Source: Acinetobacter piscicola
GTDB taxonomy: Bacteria; Pseudomonadota; Gammaproteobacteria; Pseudomonadales; Moraxellaceae
Direction of reading: 5' to 3'
Length of the DNA stretch: 64,000 bases
NCBI RefSeq assembly: GCF_002233755.1
Contig: NZ_NIFO01000004.1
Location: 186,001 to 250,000 of the forward strand
The position numbers were made by a program, and so were the translations under genes. This document shows, in pieces, positions 63,332 through 64,000 of the stretch. The notes beneath the pieces are model-generated. The model was given only the letters and a program-made list of their open reading frames with translations, was not told where the DNA came from and made no database searches. How positions within the stretch are numbered: position 1 is the first letter of the stretch; each line of letters opens with the position of its first letter.

Positions 63332-64000
63332 TTAACGTTTTCCAAACAATGAGCCTAATAAGCCACGTACAATTTTTTGCCCTGTAGAGCCACCTAAGCT
63401 ACGTGCTGCACTTTTAGCAAAAGTACCAATCACGTCTTGAGCCATTTTTGCACGAGCAGCTGCGGCTTTTTCTTCTTCTTTTTGTTGAGCTTTGGCGGCA
63501 CGTTCTTGTTCTTTGTTTAAAGCCTCTTGTTGCTTGGCTTGAAACTTCGCCATTTCTTCGAGTTGCTTGGCTTGTTGCGCAGCAGCTTCAAAAGCTATTT
63601 GCTGTTGAGAGCTATCTGAAACTTTACGTTGTAACATTTCATAAGCGCTGTCACGATCGACTTCTTTGTCGTATACGCCTGCCACAATGCTTTGCGCCAT
63701 TAATACTTTGCGTTCATCTAAAGTGATCGGGTTGAATGCAGAATAGGGTGGCATCACCATACAGCGTTCAACTATTTGTGGTGTACCTTGTTCGTCTAAG
63801 CAGCTAATCAGTGCTTCACCAACAGCCAATTCAGTAATTGCTTGGTCAACTTTAAACTCAGGATTAGCGCGGAAAGTATCAGCAGCAGTTTTTACGGCTT
63901 TTTGGTCTTTGGGTGTAAATGCACGTAAAGCATGTTGTACACGGTTACCCAATTGTCCAAGCACATCTTCAGGAATATCCAATGGGCTTTGGCTAATAAA
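63332..64000 (-). CDS. HerA-like ATPase YjgR/DUF853, C-terminal part (truncated by window edge)
   Basis: About 222 codons that continue past the right edge: reading from 64000 gives [20 protein letters not shown], where the Leu is the TTG at 63980-63982. The segment [20 protein letters not shown], the Gln/Ala/Lys-rich coiled coil and the end [16 protein letters not shown] match the C-terminus of YjgR-type DUF853 proteins, which are HerA/VirB4-related ATPases of unknown role. The ATPase core is outside the window. Confidence 0.9.
   Translation of the reverse strand, partial: FISQSPLDIPEDVLGQLGNRVQHALRAFTPKDQKAVKTAADTFRANPEFKVDQAITELAVGEALISCLDEQGTPQIVERCMVMPPYSAFNPITLDERKVLMAQSIVAGVYDKEVDRDSAYEMLQRKVSDSSQQQIAFEAAAQQAKQLEEMAKFQAKQQEALNKEQERAAKAQQKEEEKAAAARAKMAQDVIGTFAKSAARSLGGSTGQKIVRGLLGSLFGKR

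Overview
The window reads as a chromosomal segment of an Acinetobacter-like gammaproteobacterium (Moraxellaceae). The evidence is an AT-rich genome with CGT-rich housekeeping codons, a lone gspF-gspG pair beside priA (type II secretion genes scattered rather than in one operon), an AbeM-like MATE pump, a complete mlaFEDCB operon whose MlaD carries a long insertion, and strictly aerobic metabolism (ETF-QO, acyl-CoA dehydrogenase, HemF beside HemN). I see no rRNA, tRNA, CRISPR array, transposase or prophage gene. Species cannot be fixed from the sequence alone.

Layout. 0-9 kb: priA (cut by the left edge), gspF-gspG, small membrane and GFA-family proteins, a CsaA-like protein, corC-lnt, tusA and ETF-QO. 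9-16.4 kb: DUF1285, murI, a DUF4062 protein, hemH, an MBL hydrolase, two tandem paralogous mini membrane proteins, yacG (55 codons), a TrmB-like methyltransferase overlapping a BaiN-like flavoprotein. 16.4-25.5 kb: GFA, HopJ-family, crcB, zinc-free ribosomal protein L31 with a Zur-like box, ABC1 kinase, AbeM-like pump, DMT transporter, hemW, and a gene broken by an 11-bp tandem duplication. 25.6-38.6 kb: acyl-CoA dehydrogenase, a 784-residue lipoprotein, aroE, hemF/hemN, ribA, dxs, suhB, and a nucleotidyltransferase-fold gene broken by an amber codon. 38.7-47.8 kb: DEAD-box helicase with a long structured leader and an Arg/Gly/Asp-rich repeat tail, the mla operon, corA, a LOG protein, a Nudix hydrolase preceded by two NrdR-like boxes, and comF. 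48-56.5 kb: recG, an SDR whose C-terminus looks replaced, an AT-rich foreign gene fusing an ABC-type ATPase to a DUF4435/TOPRIM-like nuclease domain (a candidate single-gene PARIS/OLD-type anti-phage system), plsB and tesB. 56.5-64 kb: a dicarboxylate symporter flanked by two inverted copies of a ~215-bp element with terminal inverted repeats, a PF10118 hydrolase, engB, a nitric-oxide module (nsrR, hmp with an NsrR box, ytfE), and the C-terminal part of a YjgR/DUF853 ATPase cut by the right edge.

Functional themes: envelope maintenance (lnt, mla, plsB, type II secretion); haem synthesis (hemH, hemF, hemN, hemW); stress and metal regulation visible from operator-like sites (Zur, NsrR, NrdR); and a family of purine/pyrimidine-asymmetric intergenic palindromes at several sites, plus a tandem array and the paired inverted element. 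The strongest candidates for new biology are the 51.0-52.6 kb defence-like ATPase-nuclease and the NrdR-box-preceded Nudix gene.
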